The translations under genes and the position numbers were made by a program. A model generated the notes under the pieces. It was not told the origin of the DNA and made no database searches. It saw nothing but the letters and a program-made list of their open reading frames with translations. DNA of 64,000 bases from Parapedobacter pyrenivorans (GTDB lineage: Bacteria > Bacteroidota > Bacteroidia > Sphingobacteriales > Sphingobacteriaceae): contig NZ_BMER01000001.1 of the NCBI RefSeq assembly GCF_014636865.1, forward strand, positions 1,352,718-1,416,717, given 5' to 3'. The stretch's first letter is position 1. Each line of letters begins with the position of its first letter. Positions 33,545 to 41,925 of the stretch are shown here, piece after piece.

Positions 33545-34630
33545 ATGGAAAAATTGACGAATTTTTTTTGGTGGTGCAGTGGTGCGCATCAGGATACGCT
33601 GGGCAACTACCCCGCCGAGGGGAACAAATATGTGGGCATCGGTGCGACCATTTTTTTTACCGGATTGTTTGCGGCATTATCGGGCGGCTATGCACTGTAC
33701 TTTGTGTTTAGCGGCGATGGGGGTGCCATCGGGTATGCCGTATTGTTTGGCTTGCTGTGGGGCCTCGCGATTTTCAATATGGACCGCTATATCGTATCCA
33801 GCATCAATAAGAACGCCTCCGCATCCCGGCAATTCCTGCAAGCTACCCCACGTATCCTACTGGCCGTACTGATCGGTATCGTTATAGCCCGGCCGTTGGA
33901 AATCAAGGTATTCGACAAGGAAATCCGTGATCAGCTGCGGGTGACTTACCTCGACCGCCAACGGGCGAGTATCGATACCCTCAACCACGCATTCGATAGC
34001 AAGTACACCATTGAGTTGGGTAAAATTACGGAATTGAAAGCCGAGCGGGATTCACTGGAGGCAACAATCAAAGCGGATCGGCTCAAATTGAAGTTGGAGA
34101 CTTTTGGTGAAAAGACCGTGGAAACTTCCGGTATTGTCGGGTACGGCCCGTACGCCAAGCAGCGGCAGGCTGACCTGGAAAAGCAGGAACAATACCTCGA
34201 TACCTTAAGGTCGACCATCAGGCAACGGGAGGCCTTTATCCAGCAGCGCAAGCAATTTGACGGGTTGATGGATGAACGGCTACTGACGGGAGCACAGCTG
34301 GACAGCGCCGTGAACAGGGCTGGGTTTGCCGACCGGAATGCCGCGCTGGGCGATCTGAAGTACCATAGCGACGGTACCGTGAACAGTTCGAACTATTGGT
34401 CGATCACCTTCATCATGCTGCTATTTATCTTCTTCGAATGCCTGCCCGTATTTGTCAAACTGATGAGTGCGCGGGATGCCTATGACATCGCTCTAAAAGA
34501 CCGGCAGGCCGTAGATATCCACCGATCTGGCAAAGATCGCGATGCGGAAATGGCGATCGTAGATGGTGTGTACGATATCAAGGTGCAGCGGGGTATGGAC
34601 AAGCATAAAGCCCAGCTCTGGGAAGACTAA
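33545..34630 (+). CDS. DUF4407 membrane protein
   Basis: A 361-residue membrane protein of the DUF4407 family, of unknown function. The N-terminus is LTNFFWWCSGAHQDTL, typical of the family, followed by membrane helices at about residues 37-58, 65-85 and 108-125; LFGLLWGLAIFNMDRYIVSS includes the conserved NMDRY stretch. A long charged coiled coil occupies about residues 135-260, and a fourth helix (IMLLFIFFECLPVFVKLMS) returns the chain to the cytoplasm. The start ATG at 33545 is clear. It precedes the two-component gene set by about 100 bases; a link is possible but not shown. Confidence 0.85.
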   Translation: MEKLTNFFWWCSGAHQDTLGNYPAEGNKYVGIGATIFFTGLFAALSGGYALYFVFSGDGGAIGYAVLFGLLWGLAIFNMDRYIVSSINKNASASRQFLQATPRILLAVLIGIVIARPLEIKVFDKEIRDQLRVTYLDRQRASIDTLNHAFDSKYTIELGKITELKAERDSLEATIKADRLKLKLETFGEKTVETSGIVGYGPYAKQRQADLEKQEQYLDTLRSTIRQREAFIQQRKQFDGLMDERLLTGAQLDSAVNRAGFADRNAALGDLKYHSDGTVNSSNYWSITFIMLLFIFFECLPVFVKLMSARDAYDIALKDRQAVDIHRSGKDRDAEMAIVDGVYDIKVQRGMDKHKAQLWED

Positions 34631-34730
34631 ACCTGATAAATATCTTCCATTCGTCACAAAACCCACCTATTTCACCCCATTTGATTGCGATCCGGCAAAC
34701 AATTGGTGTTTTTTGCTGAAAATACTTATT

Positions 34731-36155
34731 ATGAAATTGAATCGTATTGAAACCATCTTGGCTACAGGGATTTATCTCTTTGTCCTTGTTATCATTTTCA
34801 GCAACCAGAGTCACGCTTGGGGTACACGACATGTCGTTTCTCTCATGGCGTACGCCACCATTATCTATGGCGCATATCTGGTCTTTACACAATGGATTTC
34901 GCCGGTATTTTTCCGCGTCCGTAAAATCGACGCGGGTATAGCCCTCACGCTGTTGCTCTTCTTTTTGGTTTGGCTGGGGCTCACGGGCTGTATGTGGGTA
35001 CGCGATTATCACCTACGCGACTACCACCAGTGGGACGACGGCCGGTTTGTGCCCCACCTGAAGCGCGGGGAGTCGTTGGGGGGCGCTTTGCTCGTATTCC
35101 TGCTGCTCTTTGCCTATGAAGGGATTAAGCGGCTTATCCGCTACCTGCAGCAAACTCGCAGTACGCTCGCAACGCGCATTGCAAAGGAAAGCCTGGTGGT
35201 ACTGGGCGGGGGAACATTGATTTTTGTGATGCTGATGGCGGTTGAGGAAAAACTCGCGGCATTCTGGCTGGCGGTAGTCCCTTATGCTTACCTGATCTTT
35301 GCGCTGAATATTTACTGGTTATTGCCGTTGAAGGAGAAGCGAGGGTATAGCCCCCAATTATATGGGCTTATGGCGGTCGGGATATCGTTCGTCGCCTTCA
35401 TTCCATCCGGATTATTCTTTTTGAATGTTATGCGTTCGGCGGAGGATCTGTATTTCGTGATATGGATTTGCCTCAACCTCGTTGTGATTCCATTAGCTAT
35501 CTTTGTGTATAAGCGGCAAAAGGAGCGTATCAGCCAATTGGTAAACCTCAAAATGGAGCTTGGACAGACATCGGCTGGCCTAAGTTTCCTACGGTCGCAG
35601 ATCAATCCCCACTTCCTGTTCAACATCTTGAATACCCTCTACGGTACCGCCCTGCAGGAAGATGCCGAACGTACGGCTACAGGTATTCAGAAACTGGGCG
35701 ACATGATGCGCTTCATGCTGCATGAAAACAATCAGGATCGCATTCTTTTGGCACGCGAGATTGATTATCTCCGCAATTACATCGACCTGCAACTGCTGCG
35801 TACGGCCACTTCTACGGGTATTACCGTTGAATGCGATATCAACGATGCATTGGAAGGTACCTACATTGCGCCGATGCTGCTTATTCCATTCGTTGAGAAT
35901 GCGTTTAAGCATGGCATCAGCCTGAAAGATAAATCGTGGATAAAAATCAGCTTGTACGAAGCGGAAGGAAAGGTATATTTCGACGTCCATAACAGCATCC
36001 ACCGCAAGCCGGAAACGGACCCCGAGCAACGCCATTCGGGTATTGGGCTGGAAAATGTGCGGCAGCGATTGGCGATGCTGTATCCCGACAGGCACGACCT
36101 GGTGATCCGGGAAACCACGCAGGAGTATTTTGTACATTTGACTATCGTATGCTAA
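34731..36155 (+). CDS. LytS/YehU-type sensor histidine kinase
   Basis: A 474-residue inner-membrane kinase. The ATG at 34731 is chosen; codons upstream overlap the DUF4407 gene and are not membrane-like. About eight hydrophobic helices span residues 8-260 with no large periplasmic domain. The kinase core is of the His_kinase (PF06580) type: His294 in LRSQINPHFLFNILNTLYG, then LGDMMRFMLHENN, LAREIDYLRNYIDLQLLR, and an ATPase domain with LLIPFVENAFKHGIS and GIGLENVRQRLAMLYP. It should phosphorylate the LytTR regulator two genes downstream. Its end overlaps the possible first ATG of the thioredoxin-like gene. Confidence 0.92.
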   Translation: MKLNRIETILATGIYLFVLVIIFSNQSHAWGTRHVVSLMAYATIIYGAYLVFTQWISPVFFRVRKIDAGIALTLLLFFLVWLGLTGCMWVRDYHLRDYHQWDDGRFVPHLKRGESLGGALLVFLLLFAYEGIKRLIRYLQQTRSTLATRIAKESLVVLGGGTLIFVMLMAVEEKLAAFWLAVVPYAYLIFALNIYWLLPLKEKRGYSPQLYGLMAVGISFVAFIPSGLFFLNVMRSAEDLYFVIWICLNLVVIPLAIFVYKRQKERISQLVNLKMELGQTSAGLSFLRSQINPHFLFNILNTLYGTALQEDAERTATGIQKLGDMMRFMLHENNQDRILLAREIDYLRNYIDLQLLRTATSTGITVECDINDALEGTYIAPMLLIPFVENAFKHGISLKDKSWIKISLYEAEGKVYFDVHNSIHRKPETDPEQRHSGIGLENVRQRLAMLYPDRHDLVIRETTQEYFVHLTIVC

Positions 36156-36160
36156 GGGAT

Positions 36161-37636
36161 ATGAAAAGAATCATACTGACCGTTGTGGCCGTGAGCGGCT
36201 ACTTATTTTCGTACGCGCAATTTGATCTGAAGGGACGTATTGAAAACCTACCGATCGGGGAGACCGTGATGGTGAATGCGCCCTTTGTATTCGGGTATTT
36301 TGATGACATGAAAACGCCCTTAACCACCGATGAAGACGGGAATTTTAGTGTCACGCTGCCATTGGACGAAGAAAAGATTGGCTATCTGCGTTGGGGAGAC
36401 CGCCAGGCTTTCCTATGGATGAGGCCTGGCACCGACTTAACCGTGGAGCTAGACGGCTCCAACGGCCAAATCGCTTTTGGCGGTGAGATGGGTGGTACCA
36501 ATAAGCTGCTCCACGAGCTGGAATTGTGGAAAGCCCCCCTGTTTTTTACCGACAGCAAACGGGTAGCGGCCAATGAAATGCAAGATCGTGTTATTCAGCC
36601 CTATATGCAACAGCTGGCCGCTAAAATGGCTAAGGTAGATGCCAGCACACTCACACCTCCGGAAAAAGAGTTCCTAAAAGCCGAACTGCACTATCACTTC
36701 ATTGGCTACGTTGACCTGTATGTGCGCACTGCCCGTTGGCCACGTAAGGAGTGGTCGAATTTTATCATCGAATTTATGCAAGGGGAAACACCCCAACCCA
36801 AATCGGCATTGCAGGGGCCGATGTACTATTCGTTTATTGATGCATACGTTGGTTTTTTAGCGAACCGTGCGTTTTCCAACCGCGATGACCCGACAAGGTT
36901 TGCTGCATCACTGGATTCGGTATATGGTGTAAACAGTTTCGATAGCCTGATGGCTTTAGCTCGCGAACATGGCGAAACATTCCTCAACTGGATGGCTGTA
37001 AAACGGGCATTCGACGCTAATACAACTGAACGTTACCTGGCTCAGCAAGTCAAGGAAAAATACGACGACGGGGAAGTTTCCACCGGTAATAAACTGCTCG
37101 ACGCACTTGAATTGCATAATCGGAACAGTACCTACCTGGACACGTTGGCAAGCATACGTGCATCGCTGATGAAAAGAATGGCTACCATAAACAACGATAT
37201 CATCGTTCCTGATGACTACCGGACTTTCCAACAGATCAAGACCTTCGTAAAGCAATTCCAGGGAAAGGTTGTGTACTTGGATATTTGGGGCACATGGTGT
37301 GGCCCGTGCAAAGAAGAGATGCGATACCTGCCATCCATCAAAGAACACCTGGAGGGAAAAGATATTGTCTTCCTCTACCTGGATATGGACGATGATGAAA
37401 AGGACAACAAGTGGCGGGAATATATTCAGGCAAATGCCATTACCGGTGTGCATTTGAGAAAAAATAATGAGGACATACAAGCCATCTGGAAAGAATTGTT
37501 GCCTGATGATTCTTCCCGTCACGGTCGGTATCCGACTTACTTTATATTTGATAAGCAAGGAAATCTGATGGTCGACGATATTAAAAGGCCAAGCGATGGG
37601 CAAAATTTGCTGAAACAACTGGAGGAATACCTGTAA
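36161..37636 (+). CDS. TlpA-like thioredoxin-fold protein, exported
   Basis: A 491-residue exported protein (start ATG at 36161 gives signal MKRIILTVVAVSGYLFSYAQ; ATG 36149 is an alternative overlapping the kinase gene). The N-terminal about 100 residues are strand-rich, like DUF4369 domains that precede TlpA modules. A helical middle follows, and the C-terminal thioredoxin domain has the redox motif WCGPC with Cys380 and Cys383 in LDIWGTWCGPCKEEM and the cis-proline in GRYPTYFIFD. Such proteins reduce or resolve disulfides in the periplasm. Its place between a kinase and its regulator is unusual and may indicate a sensing role. Confidence 0.85.
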   Translation: MKRIILTVVAVSGYLFSYAQFDLKGRIENLPIGETVMVNAPFVFGYFDDMKTPLTTDEDGNFSVTLPLDEEKIGYLRWGDRQAFLWMRPGTDLTVELDGSNGQIAFGGEMGGTNKLLHELELWKAPLFFTDSKRVAANEMQDRVIQPYMQQLAAKMAKVDASTLTPPEKEFLKAELHYHFIGYVDLYVRTARWPRKEWSNFIIEFMQGETPQPKSALQGPMYYSFIDAYVGFLANRAFSNRDDPTRFAASLDSVYGVNSFDSLMALAREHGETFLNWMAVKRAFDANTTERYLAQQVKEKYDDGEVSTGNKLLDALELHNRNSTYLDTLASIRASLMKRMATINNDIIVPDDYRTFQQIKTFVKQFQGKVVYLDIWGTWCGPCKEEMRYLPSIKEHLEGKDIVFLYLDMDDDEKDNKWREYIQANAITGVHLRKNNEDIQAIWKELLPDDSSRHGRYPTYFIFDKQGNLMVDDIKRPSDGQNLLKQLEEYL

Positions 37637-37656
37637 ACTTAGTACCTTGGAGCAAA

Positions 37657-38355
37657 ATGATGACCGCCATTGCCATAGACGACGAACCGATTGCACTTGA
37701 TGTGGTGAACAACCACGCCGCAAAAGTGCCCTTTTTGGATCTTCGGGCTGTTTTTACCGATGCTTTTGAAGCCATGGACTACTTGCAGAAACACCCGGTA
37801 GACCTGCTGTTTCTCGATATCAAGATGCCGGATATCTCGGGCATTGAGTTTTTCAGAAGCCTGAGCAAAAAGCCGTTGGTTATCTTTACCACGGCTTACT
37901 CGGAGCATGCGGTTGCTGGTTTCGAATTGGATGCCGTAGACTACCTGCTTAAGCCATTTTCCCTCGCCCGTTTCCTCAAGGCCTGCAATAAGGCGCAGGA
38001 GTGGTTGCAACTACGCAACACAGATTCCAAGCCGCAATACATCTTTGTCAAGACAGGGTATGATCAGGTAAAGGTGGATTTCGGCGACATCGACTACCTC
38101 GAAGCGACGGGCAACTATGTTAACTTTGTGCTGGGGGAGCGCCATGTACTGAGCCGGATGACCATCACGGAATGCGAGGAGCTGCTGCCGACCGACCGGT
38201 TTTTGCGGATCCACCGCTCCTTCATCACGGCGATGGGGAAGGTGCAAAAAATAGAACGGCACCAGCTTACGGTAAATGGAAGCATACTTCCGATAGGCGC
38301 TTCATATTCGGCCATGATTAAACGGCTGGCCGATAAGCCGCATGCCACCGGATAG
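37657..38355 (+). CDS. LytTR family response regulator
   Basis: A 232-residue regulator with an N-terminal receiver (residues 1-118) and a C-terminal LytTR DNA-binding domain (about 130-228). The receiver has the acidic pair IDDEP, the phospho-acceptor Asp54 in LLFLDIKMPDISG, the Thr in VIFTTAYSEHAV and the Lys in VDYLLKPFSLARF. LytTR blocks are YIFVKTGYDQVKV, DIDYLEATGNYVNF and FLRIHRSFITAMGKV. It starts 21 bases after the thioredoxin-like gene and is the likely partner of the LytS-type kinase. Target promoters are unknown. Confidence 0.93.
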   Translation: MMTAIAIDDEPIALDVVNNHAAKVPFLDLRAVFTDAFEAMDYLQKHPVDLLFLDIKMPDISGIEFFRSLSKKPLVIFTTAYSEHAVAGFELDAVDYLLKPFSLARFLKACNKAQEWLQLRNTDSKPQYIFVKTGYDQVKVDFGDIDYLEATGNYVNFVLGERHVLSRMTITECEELLPTDRFLRIHRSFITAMGKVQKIERHQLTVNGSILPIGASYSAMIKRLADKPHATG

Positions 38356-38383
38356 TGGAAGCATACTGGGGTGCCGCGCACAC

Positions 38384-38399
38384 TGTCCGTTTTCGGACA
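38384..38399. promoter_or_regulatory. Palindromic operator-like site TGTCCGTTTTCGGACA
   Basis: A perfect 6+4+6 inverted repeat 120 bases upstream of the TolC-like start codon and 29 bases after the LytTR gene stop. No T-run follows on either strand, which argues against a terminator. Its position upstream of a possible sigma-54 element fits an enhancer-binding-protein site; a LytTR site is less likely because those are direct repeats. Confidence 0.5.
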
Positions 38400-38472
38400 C
38401 CTATTGCCCGATATCGAACAAGCTCGCTAGTACAAGCTTTTGCAAGCATTTTATAATCTTGCAGTTACGAGT

Positions 38473-38488
38473 TTGGCGCAAACTGTGT
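38473..38488 (+). promoter_or_regulatory. Weak sigma-54-like promoter element upstream of tolC-like gene
   Basis: TGGCGC is followed after five bases by GTGTA, comparable with the sigma-54 layout TGGCAC-N5-TTGCA. The -24 half is good; the -12 half has two mismatches, including the normally invariant C. No TAnnTTTG promoter is visible in this 163-base gap. I offer it only because it pairs with the upstream palindrome. Confidence 0.2.
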
Positions 38489-38518
38489 ACAGCGTTATGC
38501 CAAAAATGAAGCGACAAA

Positions 38519-39850
38519 ATGTTTAATTATATCCGTTATCTGATTTGCTTGGTAGCAATCCTTAGTTTGGCGAACCAAGTAACGATTGCACAAGACACAC
38601 TGACCCTCGAACAGTGCGTCCAATTGGCGATGGAACAAAACCTTGATGTACAGCAGGCCCGTATCCGGACGGAAAGTCAGGGCATAGACCTGAGACAGGC
38701 GAAGCATAACTTACTGCCCGATCTGAATGCGCGGTTAAGTCATGATTTTCAAGTAGGCCGGAACATCGACCCGGAAACCAATCAGTACCTCGATAATGTA
38801 ACCACCCGCTCAGGAAGCCAAGGGCTATCCAGTTCCATGGTATTGTTTGATGGACTGCGGATGTTCCGTAGCATCACACAGCAAGCATACAGTTATCGGG
38901 CCACGCAATTGGATGAACAGTACGCTAGAGAGCAGGTGGCGCTTAACGTGACCGGTGCATATATTCAGGCACTTGCCGCACGGGACGTGGTTGCCCAGGT
39001 AGACAGCCTTACCGCGGTAACACGCCGTCAGGTAGAGCGAAGTACCGTGCTTTTTGAGCAGGGAGCAGCGTCCCCGGGCGACTACTATGATCTGAGAGGA
39101 CAGTATGCCAATGATTTAAACAGCTTGAACGATGCTAAAAACAGATTCAACGAGGAACTTGTCAATCTGTTCCGGTTGATTAATCTACCGTACAACGCCG
39201 AAGTGGAGCTCACTTCCCTTCAAGAATTGCCGCTTGACGACTCGGGGATATCAACAGGGGAACAGCTCTATGCGACGGCCGCTGAGCGATTGGGAATCAT
39301 TAAGGCGGTGGAAAACTGGGAGCAAGCGGCACGTTTTGGACTTAAAGCGGCACGCTCGTCTTATTTGCCCTCGCTCGCTGTCGGAGCCGGACTAGGCAGC
39401 AGTTACATACACGGCAACGGGCCGTATATCGAACAAGTACAGGACCGTATTGGACGGAACTTGGGGTTTACATTGTCCATTCCGATTTTAAATCGGTTGC
39501 AGGTGCGGAATAACGTAGCGCGGGCGAAGCTCGATTTGTTGAATGCGGAGAACGTGGCAACAGCGCAACATAATGAATTGCAGCAAACTACGAGCCAGGT
39601 GCTTTTCAATCTGGACGCCGCGAAGGAGCGGTATACGAATCTGGTAGATCAGGTGGCGCATTATACCGAGTCATTCCGCATAGCGGAAGTGCGTTTCGAG
39701 GCCGGTGCCATCAACTCTGTGGAATTCCTCATTGCCAAAAACAAAATGGACAATGCGAACGCCAACCTGGTCATTGCTCGCTATCAATGGCACCTCCGGC
39801 AGCGGATCTTAGCATACTACAATGGGGAGATGTTGGTGTCCGCTCGTTAA
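38519..39850 (+). CDS. TolC family outer-membrane efflux protein
   Basis: A 443-residue exported protein (signal ending QVTIAQ) of the TolC/OEP family, which trimerises into an outer-membrane barrel plus periplasmic coiled-coil tunnel. The two-fold internal repeat is evident: LTLEQCVQLAMEQNLDVQQA at the N-terminus and AAERLGIIKAVENWEQAARF in the second half, with SLSVPIL-like FTLSIPILNRLQVRNNVARA. No adaptor or inner-membrane pump gene accompanies it in the same direction, so the partner is encoded elsewhere. The 3' end overlaps the convergent ABC ATPase gene by four bases. Confidence 0.92.
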   Translation: MFNYIRYLICLVAILSLANQVTIAQDTLTLEQCVQLAMEQNLDVQQARIRTESQGIDLRQAKHNLLPDLNARLSHDFQVGRNIDPETNQYLDNVTTRSGSQGLSSSMVLFDGLRMFRSITQQAYSYRATQLDEQYAREQVALNVTGAYIQALAARDVVAQVDSLTAVTRRQVERSTVLFEQGAASPGDYYDLRGQYANDLNSLNDAKNRFNEELVNLFRLINLPYNAEVELTSLQELPLDDSGISTGEQLYATAAERLGIIKAVENWEQAARFGLKAARSSYLPSLAVGAGLGSSYIHGNGPYIEQVQDRIGRNLGFTLSIPILNRLQVRNNVARAKLDLLNAENVATAQHNELQQTTSQVLFNLDAAKERYTNLVDQVAHYTESFRIAEVRFEAGAINSVEFLIAKNKMDNANANLVIARYQWHLRQRILAYYNGEMLVSAR

Positions 39851-40902
39851 GCGTTTACCGGATGAAAACGGGTGACGTGGACAGCGACACGCATGCCTTT
39901 TCGGAAATCGACATGGGGCATCGCAAGCGCATGTAAGGTCATGCCGGCATGGCGGACGGTAAGGACTTGGTAGAAGCCTTTGAATTGGGTGTCCACCACG
40001 TCGAAGCCCGCACGCGGATCTTCCTTCAGTGAAAGCCATTCCGGGTGGATTACGACATCCGTGCCAGCACAGATTCCCAATAGTGAAGCTTCGGCCTGGG
40101 TGAGGATGTTGCTCTTTGCCAGCAGCCGAGCCGTGTAGGCGTTAGGTGGTTGGGTGTACAGCCGCGCAGGTTGACCCGCTGCTACCAAACGCCCCGTTTT
40201 CAGCACGATCAGTTCGTCGGCCATCGAAAGGACCTCGGCCGGATCGTGCGATACCAATACGACCGTAAGGCCGGTTTCTTCCACAATGCTGCGGATATCC
40301 TGCTGCAGGATTTCACTAAAAGATGCGTCTACCTGATTGAAAGGCTCGTCCATCAGCAGCACCTCAGGCTCATTAACCAATGCCCGTGCCAGCGCTACCC
40401 GTTGCTTCTCGCCGCCACTCAGATCTGCCACCCGTTGCTTGGCTAGATGAGTGATACGCAGGCGGCGCAGGCTATCTTCCGTTTTCCGATGTTTAGCCTC
40501 TAAATCGGTGTTGGACAGCTGTGATGCCACATTATCCCACACGTTGGCGTAGGTATTCAGGTCGTCGAACCCTTGGGATACCATGCGCATGGCGTCATGG
40601 CCGGGAATGAGTTTTTCCCTGGGGCCGGGTACCCGCCATCCCCTATAGCGCACCTCGCCGCCATCAGGCTCCAATAACCCATAGATGAGCTTGAGCAGTG
40701 TGCTCTTCCCACTGCCACTTTCGCCGATGATGGCCGTAATCTGCCCCTCACGGATGCCGAATGTCAGTTCGCTGATCGCCACAACCCGTTCTTTAGCCTG
40801 AAAGGAGCGGCTGAGGCTTTCTCCATGGATCAATGGAAGGCCTTCGCGCTGTACATCATTCGGTACCGAACAAGATGGGAAATGGGTGGTGGGTATCGCC
40901 AT
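39847..40902 (-). CDS. ABC transporter ATP-binding protein with C-terminal TOBE-like region
   Basis: A 351-residue ATPase subunit if read from the ATG at 40902. Walker A is IIGESGSGKSTLLK, the Q-loop is in RMVSQGFDDL, the signature is LSGGEKQRVALARAL, Walker B is VLLMDEPFNQVD, and the switch His is in VVLVSHDPAEV. The last about 90 residues (VVIHPEWLSLKEDPRAGFDV onward) resemble the regulatory TOBE domain of MalK/PotA-type importers. No permease or binding protein is adjacent. A terminator hairpin with its T-run ends directly at this ATG, so the real start may be downstream (for example a TTG before IHGESLSRSF) or translation may be controlled by the hairpin. Confidence 0.9.
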   Translation of the reverse strand: MAIPTTHFPSCSVPNDVQREGLPLIHGESLSRSFQAKERVVAISELTFGIREGQITAIIGESGSGKSTLLKLIYGLLEPDGGEVRYRGWRVPGPREKLIPGHDAMRMVSQGFDDLNTYANVWDNVASQLSNTDLEAKHRKTEDSLRRLRITHLAKQRVADLSGGEKQRVALARALVNEPEVLLMDEPFNQVDASFSEILQQDIRSIVEETGLTVVLVSHDPAEVLSMADELIVLKTGRLVAAGQPARLYTQPPNAYTARLLAKSNILTQAEASLLGICAGTDVVIHPEWLSLKEDPRAGFDVVDTQFKGFYQVLTVRHAGMTLHALAMPHVDFRKGMRVAVHVTRFHPVNA

Positions 40903-40933
40903 AAAAAAGCCACCCCGATATATCCGGGGTGGC
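40903..40933 (-). terminator. Rho-independent terminator of the sigma/anti-sigma/barrel operon
   Basis: On the minus strand a perfect nine-base-pair stem (arms 40925-40933 and 40909-40917, GCCACCCCG/CGGGGTGGC) with a seven-base loop is followed by six Ts (40908-40903). It ends the transcript of the barrel gene at 40988-41899. The T-run is immediately followed by the ATG of the ABC ATPase gene at 40902. Confidence 0.85.
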
Positions 40934-40987
40934 ACAAAAATAAGGAAATATTATGTAACTATGGTCTCCGTGCCCCGCTGTGCACTT

Positions 40988-41899
40988 TTAAAACCCAAGC
41001 GTCAAACCAAAAGCCATGTTTTGCAGGCCTGCTTGCGCGGGGCTGTTCTCAAACAGGTCATTGAAGTAATATTTGGCGTAGATGCCGAACGAGCCGACCC
41101 CGAATCGGGCAAATGCCCCGTAGCGGAATTGCGTGAAATTGTAGTCGTCTTTGAATTTTTGCTTGCCGTGCTCGTCGCTCTTGAAGCGTTGCGTTCCTTT
41201 AAGAAGAAAACCGCCTTCGGGCCCGAAAGCAAATCGTAGCCGGCCAAGCCCACTGTGATGCGTACTGCGCAATTCGAACGTAAGGGGTAATCGCAGGTAG
41301 GTGGCGGTAAGCCGGTTTTTGGAATAATCCACGGGGGAATCCACCCACTCCAGCGGTGTGGTATTCTCCAGGAAGTCGATGTTTTCCCGTAGCCGGATAT
41401 AGGTCCAATCGAATCCACCGGACAGGAAGATGCGGAAATTGTCGTTGAACCGATAGCCCGCCTGCAAGAGGTCGAATCCGAAGTTGACGGTCTTTCCGGG
41501 GCGGTACCGGAAATCACGGTTATCATCAGAAAGCGTGAAGCTACCGTTGTCAATCAGCTTCACCAAGCCGAGATCTATCCGTGAAAACGTAATGCCATAA
41601 ATGGGATACGATTTGCGGGGATGGTCTGTGGTCACTTTTACGTCATGCGCTTTGGTGTCGTCGTCATCCTTTTTGTACTCGTACGTTTTATCTGATTTCT
41701 CGATGGTAATCATGCCCTCGTCTTTGCCTGGGATGATGATCCGTACTTTGCGTTTCTCTCCGGTTTTTACATCTTCCATAATGACGGTGTCCATAGCCAC
41801 CCCATCGCTTCTACGGATGCTGTCTGTCCGTTTTTTTTCTTGTGCGGAGACCGTCAGCAGGACGGTGCAAAACCACACGGTAAGGCTCATGTATTTCAT
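40988..41899 (-). CDS. Outer-membrane beta-barrel (porin-like) protein
   Basis: A 303-residue exported protein: signal peptide ending TVSAQ, an acidic/charged linker around residues 25-95 (KKDDDDTKAHD), then amphipathic strands and a C-terminal GLTLGF with the terminal Phe expected of barrel proteins. Family-like barrel segments are RIFLSGGFDWTYIRLREN, YLRLPLTFELRS and FGIYAKYYFNDLF. No enzymatic motif is visible. It is the last gene of an operon with an ECF sigma factor and a membrane anti-sigma-like protein, so it may be their main output or a sensor component. The function is unknown. Confidence 0.75.
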   Translation of the reverse strand: MKYMSLTVWFCTVLLTVSAQEKKRTDSIRRSDGVAMDTVIMEDVKTGEKRKVRIIIPGKDEGMITIEKSDKTYEYKKDDDDTKAHDVKVTTDHPRKSYPIYGITFSRIDLGLVKLIDNGSFTLSDDNRDFRYRPGKTVNFGFDLLQAGYRFNDNFRIFLSGGFDWTYIRLRENIDFLENTTPLEWVDSPVDYSKNRLTATYLRLPLTFELRSTHHSGLGRLRFAFGPEGGFLLKGTQRFKSDEHGKQKFKDDYNFTQFRYGAFARFGVGSFGIYAKYYFNDLFENSPAQAGLQNMAFGLTLGF

Positions 41900-41925
41900 G
41901 TTGTGTTCTCGTTATAAGGTTTGAT

